A stretch of 64,000 nt of DNA from Emticicia sp. C21 (GTDB taxonomy: Bacteria > Bacteroidota > Bacteroidia > Cytophagales > Spirosomataceae): positions 62,001 to 126,000 of the forward strand of contig NZ_QVMT01000010.1 in the NCBI RefSeq assembly GCF_003418935.1, read 5' to 3'. Under the pieces are notes generated by a model. That model was not told where the DNA came from. It saw only the letters and a program-made list of their open reading frames with translations, and ran no database searches. This document shows, one piece after another, positions 1-8,847 of this stretch. Within the stretch, counting starts at the first letter, position 1. Each line of letters starts with the position of its first letter. The translations under genes and the position numbers were made by a program.

Positions 1-523
1 AATCATAGTGTATTTTTAAATCAGTAACTGCCTTCTCCATATTCGATTTAAATTCCGTTCGTTTCGCAACTCCGGTTAAAGCTCGTTCCATACCCCAGAA
101 TTCGCTATAATTTTTCAACCAATCATATTTAATCATCGAATCAATCATTGGTTTCATTTTATCAGGTAATACATCCCAATGATTAAGAAACGACTGGTGT
201 GTACGTTTCCGGAAATCCTCAAACGGCTCTGAAGAATAAGAATACCAATGCTTAGCCAGAAAATGGTCGAAATATATGTCTATCACTACCGAAGCATATT
301 TGTGATAGTTTTGATATAGTACAGTTTTGCAAGTGCTGACCACAGAATGGGTATCCATAAAACTATCAATTAAACGATGTAAAAGGATGCCATTTTTAAT
401 ATTTTCCGAAAAATGTTGATTTCGAGGGTGCTCAATTCTGCCAACTACATAGTCTTCCAACAGATTCCCGACTAAAATTTCCTCATTGTCACCAGAAAGA
501 AATAAATGTGCTAAAAAATTCAT
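1..523 (-). CDS. acpH: Acyl carrier protein phosphodiesterase family protein (partial, C-terminus beyond the window)
   Basis: The minus-strand frame begins with MNFLAHLFLS, the usual opening of the AcpH (DUF479) family, and continues without a stop to the left edge, giving about 174 residues. Family members are around 195-200 residues, so only a short C-terminal part is missing. AcpH removes the 4'-phosphopantetheine arm from acyl carrier protein in the cytoplasm, which allows ACP turnover. Visible family features include the conserved N-terminal His, the GNLLEDYVVGR stretch and an LHRLIDSFMDTH segment carrying metal-binding type His and Asp residues. A TAACTTTG element at 554-561 could be its -7 promoter box. 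The family assignment is firm; the exact substrate in this organism is inferred from the family. Confidence 0.88.
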   Translation of the reverse strand, partial: MNFLAHLFLSGDNEEILVGNLLEDYVVGRIEHPRNQHFSENIKNGILLHRLIDSFMDTHSVVSTCKTVLYQNYHKYASVVIDIYFDHFLAKHWYSYSSEPFEDFRKRTHQSFLNHWDVLPDKMKPMIDSMIKYDWLKNYSEFWGMERALTGVAKRTEFKSNMEKAVTDLKIHYD

Positions 524-553
524 TTATAAAGGGCAGAATTTGTACGTTTGTGG

Positions 554-561
554 CAAAGTTA
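554..561 (-). promoter_or_regulatory. Candidate -7 promoter box of acpH
   Basis: On the minus strand this reads TAACTTTG, matching the Bacteroidota -7 consensus TAnnTTTG. It would start transcription about 25 bases before the acpH ATG. No TTG is seen at the right distance upstream, so support is only partial. Confidence 0.35.
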
Positions 562-634
562 TGAAATAAGAGATAATAAAATATCTAAGTTTCTGTTAGA
601 TTTATAACCTTAGTGACAAATTAAATTTAAGCAA

Positions 635-1147
635 ATGAAAGTTGAATCAAAAAAAGTAGTTACAGCTAGTTACGAATTATATGTGGGAGATGGTGAGGAT
701 AGAGAAATTATAGAGGTTTCGGACGAATCTGATCCAATTGTGTTTATTCATGGCATGAGTGGACTTCCAGAAGCTTTCGAAACAAATTTGATTGGATTAA
801 GTTTGGGAGATACATTTGAATTTTCAGTAAGTGCTGAGGAGGGTTATGGAGAAGTGGATACAGAAGCATTAATTGATTTTCCAATAGAAAACTTTAAAAT
901 CGATGAAGGTAAAGTTCCAGATGGAATGTTGGAAATAGGTAATTTTATTCCTTTTTCAAATGAGGAAGGGCATCGTATGAACGGAAGAGTGGTGGAAGTG
1001 CATCCAGATTTTGTTATGTTAGATTTTAATCATCCATTAGCAGGAGAGACTCTACATTTTAAAGGAAAGATTCTGGCTATCAGAAATGCAAATCCTGACG
1101 AGATTTCACATGGGCATGTTCATGGCCATGGGGGTGTAATTCATTAA
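635..1147 (+). CDS. slyD: FKBP-type peptidyl-prolyl cis-trans isomerase, SlyD-like
   Basis: This 170-residue cytoplasmic protein has the SlyD arrangement: a split FKBP domain (roughly residues 1-70 and 125-155) around an insert-in-flap chaperone domain (about 75-125), followed by a short His-rich tail (GHVHGHGG). The FKBP pattern is visible in IVFIHGMSGLPEAFE and in GEGYGE-like AEEGYGEVD. The family catalyses prolyl isomerisation and acts as a folding chaperone; the His tail of some members binds nickel. The tail here is much shorter than in Escherichia coli, so metal storage is doubtful. The gene is convergent with the dCMP deaminase gene and the two stop codons overlap. Confidence 0.9.
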   Translation: MKVESKKVVTASYELYVGDGEDREIIEVSDESDPIVFIHGMSGLPEAFETNLIGLSLGDTFEFSVSAEEGYGEVDTEALIDFPIENFKIDEGKVPDGMLEIGNFIPFSNEEGHRMNGRVVEVHPDFVMLDFNHPLAGETLHFKGKILAIRNANPDEISHGHVHGHGGVIH

Positions 1148-1155
1148 TTACACCC
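1132..1155. terminator. Inverted repeat across the overlapping stop codons of slyD and the dCMP deaminase gene
   Basis: GGGTGTAATT (1132-1141) and AATTACACCC (1146-1155) form a perfect 10-bp stem with a 4-base loop. It covers the last codons of both convergent genes, whose stop codons share the TTAA at 1144-1147. It can serve both strands, but neither side has a long T-tract, so its strength as a terminator is unsure. Confidence 0.5.
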
Positions 1156-1617
1156 AAACTCTATTACTTCAATACCAAATTTTCTCAAAAAATCCACGCC
1201 CTCATCACTTGGAATGCCTTTATATTTTGCATAAGATTCCTTATAAAACACTTTTTTAATTTTCATCGAAAAAATTACACGAGCACAGGCTATACACGGC
1301 GATAGCGTAACATAGAGCGTACTCCCCTCAAGATTAGCACCGTTTTTTGAGGCATATAAAATCGCATTTTGCTCTGCATGAAGTGCTAATGAGCAACTTC
1401 CTTTTGAATCTCTTGGGCAACCTTCTTCCGGAAAATCCTCATCACAATTGTGTGTACCTGATGGAGGGCCGTTGTAACCTATTGAAATAATTCTCGTATC
1501 TTTAGTTAAAACAGCGCCAACCTGAGCTTTTACACAATGCGAACGTTGGGCAAGGTTTTTAGCAAGATTCATGAAAATTTCATCAAAATTAGGCCTGTCT
1601 TTCATCAATTTTTCCAT
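1144..1617 (-). CDS. Deoxycytidylate (dCMP) deaminase family protein
   Basis: The 157-residue protein has the zinc-binding cytidine/deoxycytidylate deaminase signature: H80-A-E82 with the catalytic glutamate, and PC(108)IAC(111) supplying two zinc ligands. Extra cysteines and a histidine (residues 57-75, THNC, GCPRD, SC) fit the second zinc site seen in dCMP deaminases of the ComEB type. The enzyme would convert dCMP to dUMP, feeding thymidylate synthesis in the cytoplasm. The first ATG is used; a second Met at residue 5 is an alternative start. The gene is transcribed towards slyD and overlaps it by four bases. Confidence 0.9.
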   Translation of the reverse strand: MEKLMKDRPNFDEIFMNLAKNLAQRSHCVKAQVGAVLTKDTRIISIGYNGPPSGTHNCDEDFPEEGCPRDSKGSCSLALHAEQNAILYASKNGANLEGSTLYVTLSPCIACARVIFSMKIKKVFYKESYAKYKGIPSDEGVDFLRKFGIEVIEFGCN

Positions 1618-1805
1618 TTTAGGTGTTTAATTGTTGACTCTAAGTTTAGGTTATATTGGTTAGTTAAAGATTGGCAAAACTAATTGATAAATGTGAGAAC
1701 ATATTTATCAATTGATGTTTTTTGTTGAATTTATAGATGAATTAGCAACCAGGCTGATTAGTAATATTAAACCACAAGTTGGAGAAAGAAGAATAAACAA
1801 ATATC

Positions 1806-3089
1806 CTAAAAAATAGCTAATCGTGCAGCAACACGCTCTTGTTTAGATGTGACGTTTACAATATATGTACCAGCCTGTAAATCGTAGGTTTTGAGTGTTA
1901 CAATAGTGCTGGGGTAATCAGTAAAACTCTCTGAATATACATTTCTACCTTTAATATCGGTCAAAGAAATAGTAAAGTCCTGGAAGTCAGGTAATAAGAC
2001 CTGAACCTTGATATTGTCTTTCGTTGTTGGATTAGGAATAAGTGCTACAGCAAGCGTATTGGATGGAGGCAATTGAAATTTTGCATAAGTCACTACTCTT
2101 TTACGTCTTTGGCTTAACTCAACCACGGCTCTCATTCGTTGTTTCTGGCCTTCAGTAAAAATATTCATACATGAGTCCGGAGAATAGTCCATATAATCTT
2201 CAATAAGATTTCTTGTACGTTCTCCATTACAATTGGAGAACATATCTTTACAAAATGCTGTACTATTCGATCCGCTTGCTTGAGGCGTATCTTCTACATA
2301 GTCAGTCCCACAATATTCATCTCCCCATGTATGAATTAACCCTAGCCAATGGCCAATCTCATGAGTAGCGGTTCTTCCAAAACTATAAAGGCCATCTATA
2401 TTGGTACCTGTTTTTTTACCAAAAACTCTATAATCAATAAATGCTCCATCTAGGCTCTCTACTATTTCATCTCCCAGGCCATCAATAGTTTCAGCATATG
2501 GAAACTCAGCATATCCTATATAAGGGTCTCTATAGGCTGTTACCCAAATATTTAGATACTTATTACTATCCCAATAGACAATATTTGATAATTTCTGACG
2601 ATCATTATCATTTATTAAATTAAAACTCGTAGCGGAATTATAATGTCGGGTAATCCCTGTGGTAGGGTTTCCATCAGGGTCTTTGGAAGCAAGAAAAAAC
2701 TCTATTTGGGTATCAGCTCCTATCGGATTATTATTATATCCCATAGTCCCTTCTTTTCTTCGATAATCTTCGTTTAACACCTTAATTTGCGAGAAAATCT
2801 GCTCGTCTGGAATATTTGTACCTGTTATAGCATTGCTTGATTGATTATGAATGACATGTACAACCACAGGAATCCTTATGATTTCATTATCAGCCACACC
2901 AATTCGGGCATTGCCTGCTCCCTGAAAGTTTTGTAATGTCTGCTCAAACCGAGCCTTTTTCAATGCTCTTGATGGGTCTTTCAATAAACGAATTGAATCA
3001 CTGGCAGCATTGGCACAAAAATGTCTTTTTTGTGCCAATGTCTGTATAAAGACCAGGAAGAATAGAGGGATATATAAAGCTTTTTTCAT
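1806..3089 (-). CDS. Secreted M43-family (pappalysin-like) zinc metalloprotease with T9SS type A sorting domain
   Basis: I start the protein at the Met of MKKALYIPLFFLVFIQTLAQ because that gives a clean signal peptide; an upstream ATG at 3131 would add 14 charged residues in front of it. The catalytic motif HEIGHWLGLIHTW lies near residue 243 and matches HExxHxxGxxH of metzincins, with a later EDYMDYSPDSCMN segment as the Met-turn and several cysteines for disulfides. The last 80 residues (from LIPNPTT) look like a type A T9SS C-terminal domain, ending in a beta-rich AARLAIF. The protein is expected to be exported through the outer membrane and to cut extracellular proteins. Its natural substrate cannot be told from sequence. 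Confidence 0.9.
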   Translation of the reverse strand: MKKALYIPLFFLVFIQTLAQKRHFCANAASDSIRLLKDPSRALKKARFEQTLQNFQGAGNARIGVADNEIIRIPVVVHVIHNQSSNAITGTNIPDEQIFSQIKVLNEDYRRKEGTMGYNNNPIGADTQIEFFLASKDPDGNPTTGITRHYNSATSFNLINDNDRQKLSNIVYWDSNKYLNIWVTAYRDPYIGYAEFPYAETIDGLGDEIVESLDGAFIDYRVFGKKTGTNIDGLYSFGRTATHEIGHWLGLIHTWGDEYCGTDYVEDTPQASGSNSTAFCKDMFSNCNGERTRNLIEDYMDYSPDSCMNIFTEGQKQRMRAVVELSQRRKRVVTYAKFQLPPSNTLAVALIPNPTTKDNIKVQVLLPDFQDFTISLTDIKGRNVYSESFTDYPSTIVTLKTYDLQAGTYIVNVTSKQERVAARLAIF

Positions 3090-3146
3090 GCTATAATGAC
3101 GTGCGATTAGTAGCCTATGGTTGCAAAGCATGATAATTAAAGAATA

Positions 3147-4094
3147 TTATTTACTCTCTGCTTTTTCGTAAGCATTCAGAATATCTCTAACCAATCTATG
3201 GCGTACCACGTCTCTGCCATCTAATTCTACAAAACCTATTCCAGTTATATTTTTGAGAATATCCAAGGCATCAGCTAACCCTGACCTTTGGTTTTTAGGT
3301 AAATCTACCTGTGTCCTATCACCTGTAATAATGGTTTTTGAAAGTGGCCCCATACGCGTCAAAAACATTTTAATCTGCATGGGCGTAGTATTTTGTGCTT
3401 CATCAAGCAGGATAAAAGCATTATTCAAAGTTCTACCTCTCATATAGGCCAAAGGGGCAATTTCTATAGTTCGGTTTTCTAAATAGAACTTCAGTTTTTC
3501 TGCCTGAATCATATCATCAAGTGCATCATAAATAGGTCTTAGATATGGGTCGATTTTCTCTTTTAAATCACCCGGCAAGAAGCCTAAATTTTCACCTGCT
3601 TCAACCGCAGGTCTGGTGATGATAATTTTCTTAACTTCCTTATCTTTTAGCGCTTTTACCGCTAATGCCACAGCAGTATAAGTTTTACCTGTCCCTGCAG
3701 GTCCAGTGGCAAAGACAATATCATATTTTTGAGCCGCTTCAATCATTTTTTTCTGATTGGCGGTTTTAGCCCTAACAACTACGCCTTTGGTTCCATAAAG
3801 AATTACATCGTCGTCAGTTGTTTCATGATTAGCCGTTTCAATATCTTGCTGAATATAGTTTTTGACCTGTTCATTACTCAATCTGCCGTACTTCTGATAA
3901 TGTTCAAGTAATGACTCTAATATATCGGAGATTTTATTGATTTCAGTGTTATTCCCTTTAATTAAGATCTGATTCCCTCTTGAAATAATTTTGCTTTCCG
4001 GAAAAGCTGCCGCTACTACTTTGATATTACTATTTTCTACTCCGAGAAAATCTATCAATGACACTTCGTCTAATGTGAATACTTTTTCTGTCAA
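3147..4094 (-). CDS. phoH: PhoH family ATPase
   Basis: A 315-residue cytoplasmic protein with an N-terminal KH-like region (residues 1-70) and a C-terminal PhoH P-loop domain. Walker A is GPAGTGKT at residues 131-138 and Walker B is FILLDEAQN near residue 230; the signature GFLPGDLKEKIDPYLRP lies between them. PhoH proteins are ATPases linked to RNA metabolism, often near ybeY; that partner is not visible here. The gene lies 57 bases downstream of the metalloprotease start on the same strand. Length and motif order are normal for the family. Confidence 0.93.
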   Translation of the reverse strand: MTEKVFTLDEVSLIDFLGVENSNIKVVAAAFPESKIISRGNQILIKGNNTEINKISDILESLLEHYQKYGRLSNEQVKNYIQQDIETANHETTDDDVILYGTKGVVVRAKTANQKKMIEAAQKYDIVFATGPAGTGKTYTAVALAVKALKDKEVKKIIITRPAVEAGENLGFLPGDLKEKIDPYLRPIYDALDDMIQAEKLKFYLENRTIEIAPLAYMRGRTLNNAFILLDEAQNTTPMQIKMFLTRMGPLSKTIITGDRTQVDLPKNQRSGLADALDILKNITGIGFVELDGRDVVRHRLVRDILNAYEKAESK

Positions 4095-4310
4095 AATACT
4101 AATGAGTTTGGTTATTGGTTTATTAAATAGGTCTTATTCATTTAAACGCTCGACCTAAAATTTTAGTTTTCTTTTTGAGACTTGAATTTGCATTTCAAAA
4201 ATCAAAAATTATTCACATAATCTAATGTTTTTTCCACAAAAAAATTGTGCGTTTGGAATTATATACTGATAATCAATCGTTTATCTTTAAAAGGTAAAGG
4301 TTCTGAACAA

Positions 4311-4318
4311 TAGCTTTG
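4311..4318 (+). promoter_or_regulatory. Candidate -7 promoter box of dnaB
   Basis: TAGCTTTG matches TAnnTTTG and would give a leader of about 35 bases before the dnaB start. A TTG at the ideal distance is missing. Confidence 0.4.
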
Positions 4319-4358
4319 TTTTTTGAGAAAGTTATTTTTCTTAACATTGCAATAATAT

Positions 4359-5972
4359 ATGGAACAAAGATACCCAAATAATCCATCAAACAGAAACCAG
4401 AACCAGAGAGGATTTGGAAAAAATCTCTTTTTGGAAACCACCAGGAGCGAGTCTGGTAAGCTGCCACCTCAAGCTACGGAGTTGGAAGAGGCTGTTTTGG
4501 GTGCTTTGATGATTGAGAAAGATGCATTGACTGCTGTTGTTGATATTTTGCAACCTGCTAGTTTTTATAAAGATGCGCATCAACATATTTATAATGCCAT
4601 TTTGATACTCTTTGGTAAATCTGAACCTATTGATTTACTGACCGTAACTTCGCAGTTAAGGGCTTTAGGGGAATTAGAATTCGTAGGGGGGGCACAATAT
4701 CTGGCAAGATTAACCAGTAAAGTTAATTCTGCAGCTAATATTGAATGGCATGCCCGTATTATCTCGCAAGCTGCGATTAAAAGAGACATGATTCGGGTAG
4801 CCGGGGATATTCTTCGGGATGCCTTTGAAGATACTACTGATGTATTTAATCTTTTAGATAGAACTGAGCAGACCTTTTTTGAGATTTCTGAAAGAAATAT
4901 CAGAAAAAGCTACGCTGATGCCAGTTCAATCATGAGAGCGACTATTGAAGAACTTGAAAAAAAGAAGAACAATAAAGATGGTTTAACAGGTGTAGCCAGT
5001 GGTTTTACAGAGCTAGACCGTATTACCAGCGGATGGCAGAATACGGAATTAACGATTATCGCTGCTCGTCCTGCAATGGGTAAAACAGCATTCGTTGTAT
5101 CTGCCATGAGAAATGCAGCCGTTGAGTGGAATACTCCTGTGGCTATTTTTTCTTTAGAAATGTCTTCTACTCAATTAATGCTTCGTATGATTTCTGCCGA
5201 AGCTGAGATTGATAGTGAAAAATTACGTAAGGGCACCTTAGAGAGCCACGAATGGCAACAATTGCACCATAGAATTGACCGCCTTTCAAAAGCACCGATA
5301 TATATTGATGATACGCCAGCCTTATCCGTTTTGGAATTAAGGGCAAAGTGTCGTCGTCTAAAAGCTCAATTTGATATTGGTCTGGTAATTATTGATTACC
5401 TTCAACTAATGACAGCTGAAGTAGGTGGGGGTAAAAGTGGTAATCGTGAGCAGGAAATTGCAACTATTTCTCGTTCATTGAAAAATCTAGCGAAAGAAAT
5501 CAATGTGCCTGTTATTGCTTTATCTCAATTGAGCCGTGCTGTTGAGACCCGTGGTGGTGATAAACGTCCTCAACTTTCTGACTTACGTGAATCTGGCTCT
5601 ATCGAGCAGGACGCTGACATGGTAATGTTCCTATATCGTCCGGAATATTATAAAATTACACAAGATGAAAACGGTAATCCAACTGCTGGTGTGGGTGAAG
5701 TAATTATTGCCAAAAACCGTAGTGGTACGGTTGATACTGTTAGATTAAGATTCATTGGCAAATATACCAAATTTACTGATCTAGATGGGTTCTATACGCC
5801 CGTCCAGGATAATTTCACAGACTTCAATTCTCCCAAGCCATTCCCAACAACTAATGCTTTAGAAAGCTTTGAACAGGGAGGAAGTGCGCCTAATACAGGT
5901 AGCTCTGTAACATTCGGTAGCAAAGCTAATCAGCCCCGCAATCTTGATGAGGAAACTGAATTTCCATTCTAA
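4359..5972 (+). CDS. dnaB: Replicative DNA helicase DnaB
   Basis: The 537-residue protein opens with a polar tail of about 35 residues, then the DnaB N-terminal helical domain (about 36-140) and the RecA-like ATPase domain. Walker A is ARPAMGKT at 236-243, followed by the FSLEMSS, VIIDYLQLM (Walker B) and SQLSRAVETR motifs. No intein interrupts the P-loop. It unwinds DNA ahead of the replisome as a hexamer and recruits primase. The C-terminal 50 residues are low in complexity and rich in Pro, Asn and Thr, which is common in Bacteroidota DnaB. The start is the ATG that keeps the NPSNRNQNQRG tail; the ATG fits the predicted promoter. Confidence 0.97.
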   Translation: MEQRYPNNPSNRNQNQRGFGKNLFLETTRSESGKLPPQATELEEAVLGALMIEKDALTAVVDILQPASFYKDAHQHIYNAILILFGKSEPIDLLTVTSQLRALGELEFVGGAQYLARLTSKVNSAANIEWHARIISQAAIKRDMIRVAGDILRDAFEDTTDVFNLLDRTEQTFFEISERNIRKSYADASSIMRATIEELEKKKNNKDGLTGVASGFTELDRITSGWQNTELTIIAARPAMGKTAFVVSAMRNAAVEWNTPVAIFSLEMSSTQLMLRMISAEAEIDSEKLRKGTLESHEWQQLHHRIDRLSKAPIYIDDTPALSVLELRAKCRRLKAQFDIGLVIIDYLQLMTAEVGGGKSGNREQEIATISRSLKNLAKEINVPVIALSQLSRAVETRGGDKRPQLSDLRESGSIEQDADMVMFLYRPEYYKITQDENGNPTAGVGEVIIAKNRSGTVDTVRLRFIGKYTKFTDLDGFYTPVQDNFTDFNSPKPFPTTNALESFEQGGSAPNTGSSVTFGSKANQPRNLDEETEFPF

Positions 5973-6141
5973 TGTCTAATCCTTTATTTTATTAAATTCA
6001 TATAATTTTATTAAGCCGATAAATGTTTATTTATCAGGTAAACCTATGTCTTTACGGTTAATAACATAAAATAGTTATATTTTTTATTGATTAAAGTATA
6101 ATTATGCTTAACTTGCTTTGCGTTATCGAAAAGCAGTGCAA

Positions 6142-7290
6142 ATGAAAGCAAGATATTACCTCCCATATATATTATTTATCTTCTCTTTTTCTGGTTATTC
6201 TCAAAAAAACTTCTGGACAATTAGTGGCATTGTTGCTAACGAAAAGAAGATGGCTGTTCAATCAGCTAATGTCTTTGTTAATAACACTTCTATTGGCTTT
6301 GTCACCAACGAAAAAGGAAACTTTCAGTTGAATGTGCCTGATAAATTTTCACAGGTTGAATTAATTGTCTGTTTTGAGGGATATAAAACTATTAAGAGGA
6401 AAATCAATTATTCTACTGAAATTCAGGTCTTTAGATTTCAGCTAGAGAGGGATGGTATACTAAAAAAGACAGTAGTCACTGCCAAAAAAGAAAAGGATTG
6501 GAAGAATAAATGGGAAATTTTTGAAAATGCCTTATTAGGGAATTCAAAGTTTGCTAAAAATTGTAAAATACTTAACTCAAACGTTGTAAGATTGGAGTTT
6601 GACAAGGATAAAAAAATGACTGCAACAGCAACTGCACCAATCCAAATCATTAATGAGGCTTTAGGTTATAAAATCCTGCTGCTGATGGATAAATTTGAAT
6701 CTGATAGCTCAGGAACAAATATGTCTGCTCTCAAATTCTTTGAGAAAGTGAATACCACTAATATAGATTTAAAAAACAAATGGGATAAGAACCAAAAAGA
6801 CGCTTTTAGTGGTTCTTTTCATAATTTTTTAATGGTGCTCACAGATAATAAATTAGAAGAAAATGATTTTGAGATTTTTAAAAAATCTTCAGTTCAAACA
6901 GCCAAAAATGACCCAACAACGGTTGAAAAAGAATTAAATGAGGGTACATTGACACGAGCCAAGGCTAATGAAATTTACATTTATAATAAAGATGCTGAAA
7001 GTTTTCTACTTCAATCGGACTCCCCACTTTTGGTATTCTTTAAAAAAAGCCCTGAATTAAAACCAGCATTTTCTGATTATCCTTTTAAGTCTTCTGAAAT
7101 AGTTTTGCTCAAATCTTACGCCAGATTTAATGAAAATGGCTGGCTAAGAAGACCTAATGATATTGTTTTGAAAGGTTTTTGGGGCGATAAAGGATTAGCT
7201 AATCAATTGCCTGATGATTATAACCTAGATGGTTTAATCAAGGAGCCAAATGATGCATCAACAATTAATAAATTAAGCAAAAGACAATAG
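6142..7290 (+). CDS. Secreted protein with carboxypeptidase-regulatory-like (CarboxypepD_reg-like) domain
   Basis: The start is placed at the ATG of MKARYYLPYILFIFSFSGYSQ, a clear signal peptide; the reading frame extends eight codons upstream to a TTG, which is unlikely to be used. Residues 28-105 form a beta-sandwich of the CarboxypepD_reg-like type (ISGIVANEKKMAVQSANVFVNN, TNEKGNFQLNVP, VELIVCFEGYKT). The remaining 270 residues resemble the uncharacterised C-terminal parts found with this domain in Bacteroidota surface proteins. It has no plug or barrel, so it is not a TonB receptor. It probably resides in the periplasm or at the surface; no enzymatic role is evident. It ends six bases before the convergent rlmD stop. 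Confidence 0.75.
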   Translation: MKARYYLPYILFIFSFSGYSQKNFWTISGIVANEKKMAVQSANVFVNNTSIGFVTNEKGNFQLNVPDKFSQVELIVCFEGYKTIKRKINYSTEIQVFRFQLERDGILKKTVVTAKKEKDWKNKWEIFENALLGNSKFAKNCKILNSNVVRLEFDKDKKMTATATAPIQIINEALGYKILLLMDKFESDSSGTNMSALKFFEKVNTTNIDLKNKWDKNQKDAFSGSFHNFLMVLTDNKLEENDFEIFKKSSVQTAKNDPTTVEKELNEGTLTRAKANEIYIYNKDAESFLLQSDSPLLVFFKKSPELKPAFSDYPFKSSEIVLLKSYARFNENGWLRRPNDIVLKGFWGDKGLANQLPDDYNLDGLIKEPNDASTINKLSKRQ

Positions 7291-7296
7291 CCTAAA

Positions 7297-8709
7297 TCAA
7301 ATCTCTCTTAATTCCAATTTCGCAATGTTTTCTACATGGTGAGTATGAGGAAACATATCTACCGGTTGAACTGTTACAATATCATATTTCGCACTTAAAA
7401 TGGCTAAATCTCTTGCCTGAGTAGCTGGATTACAGCTCACATAAACAATGCGCTTAGGTGCAACTTCAAGAATAGTATTTGTCACAGGCTCGTCCATTCC
7501 CGCGCGCGGTGGGTCAGTAATAATTACATCTGGGTTTCCCTTGCTAGCAATAAATTCCCCAGTAAGAAATTTACGCATATCTCCTGCAAAAAACTCAGTA
7601 TTAGTAATCCCATTTACCTGAGAATTTATTTTGGCATCTTCAACTGCATCTTCAACATATTCAATACCAATGACTCTTTTTGCCTTTTTAGCTACAAAAT
7701 TAGCAATAGTTCCCGTACCAGTATACAGGTCATAAACCAATTCATTGCCACTCAAGTCAGCATATTCTCTAGTCAGCTTATACAGTTCATAAGCCTGTTC
7801 GGAGTTTGTCTGATAAAAAGATTTTGGACCAATTCTAAAAATAAGGTCTTCCATCTTTTCCTCAATAAATGGCTTCCCATAAAATGTAGACACCTCCAGA
7901 TCATAAAAAGTATCATTTCTTTTCTGATTGAGTATATAATTTAATGAGGTTATTTCTGGAAAATTCGTTTGAAGATGCTTTAGAACGGCTTCAATGGCCT
8001 CTTCATTTTTTTGTGCAAATTGTACCATCACCATTAGGTCTCCTGTAGAAGTAGATCGAATCATCACATTTCTTAAAAAACCCTGGTGGGCAACATGATC
8101 ATAGTAAGAGTATTGATTCTGATTGGCAAAATCTCTAAGAGCAAGCCTGATTTCATTAGACGGGTCTTTTTGTAAATAACATTTCTCGATAGGTAAAACC
8201 TTTTCAAAACGCTTCGGCACATGAAAACCTAATGCATTTTTATTTAAATCTTCTCCCTTATCAGCTTCTTCTCTGGTAAACCATCTGCTATTAGAAAAAG
8301 TGTATTCTAATTTATTACGATAGAACTGAATATTTTCGGAGCCCAGAATCGGATTAATTACAGGTAATGTTATTTTCCCGATACGGCGTAATTGGTCATT
8401 TACTTGTTGCCATTTCAAGTCTAATTGTTTTTCGTAAGGTATATGTTGCCATTTACAGCCACCACATACTCCAAAATGTTGGCAAAAAGGAGCAATACGT
8501 AGGGGAGAAGGTTCAATTAACTGCAATACATTCGCTTCTGCGTAATTTTTCTTTCTATTATTCACCCAAAGCTTTACTTTATCTCCCGGAGATACATTGC
8601 TTCCTTCAATAAAAATTATTTGTCCATTATGCCTTGCAAAACATTTTCCTTCTGCTGCAAAATTTTCTACCTCAATATTTTCAATAATGAATGTTTTGTT
8701 TTTAGCCAT
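7297..8709 (-). CDS. rlmD: 23S rRNA (uracil-C5)-methyltransferase, RlmD/RumA family
   Basis: This 470-residue protein has an N-terminal TRAM domain (residues 1-65), iron-sulfur cluster cysteines C76, C82 and C85 in FCQHFGVCGGCKWQ plus a further one near 178, and a C-terminal SAM-dependent methyltransferase domain. The SAM site is LVYDLYTGTGTIANF, DPPRAGMDEP is motif IV and VSCNP carries the catalytic cysteine. It would methylate a uridine of 23S rRNA to 5-methyluridine; some relatives methylate tRNA or two rRNA sites, so the exact target is inferred. A TTG-N19-TATTTTTG promoter lies just upstream. Confidence 0.92.
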   Translation of the reverse strand: MAKNKTFIIENIEVENFAAEGKCFARHNGQIIFIEGSNVSPGDKVKLWVNNRKKNYAEANVLQLIEPSPLRIAPFCQHFGVCGGCKWQHIPYEKQLDLKWQQVNDQLRRIGKITLPVINPILGSENIQFYRNKLEYTFSNSRWFTREEADKGEDLNKNALGFHVPKRFEKVLPIEKCYLQKDPSNEIRLALRDFANQNQYSYYDHVAHQGFLRNVMIRSTSTGDLMVMVQFAQKNEEAIEAVLKHLQTNFPEITSLNYILNQKRNDTFYDLEVSTFYGKPFIEEKMEDLIFRIGPKSFYQTNSEQAYELYKLTREYADLSGNELVYDLYTGTGTIANFVAKKAKRVIGIEYVEDAVEDAKINSQVNGITNTEFFAGDMRKFLTGEFIASKGNPDVIITDPPRAGMDEPVTNTILEVAPKRIVYVSCNPATQARDLAILSAKYDIVTVQPVDMFPHTHHVENIAKLELREI

Positions 8710-8741
8710 TTGGTTAACTGTCGGTTCAATTCAAATTTCTG

Positions 8742-8771
8742 CAAAAATATTTAACTTAACATTAAGTTCAA
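8742..8771 (-). promoter_or_regulatory. Promoter of rlmD
   Basis: On the minus strand TTG (8771-8769) is followed after 19 bases by TATTTTTG (8749-8742), the Bacteroidota -33/-7 pattern. The expected start site lies about 25 bases before the rlmD ATG. Confidence 0.6.
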
Positions 8772-8847
8772 AATTCAACCTTTTATAATTAAATTACGTC
8801 TTACAAATAACATTACCCTAACGTTTAAGAAATACTCTCAAGAGCCT

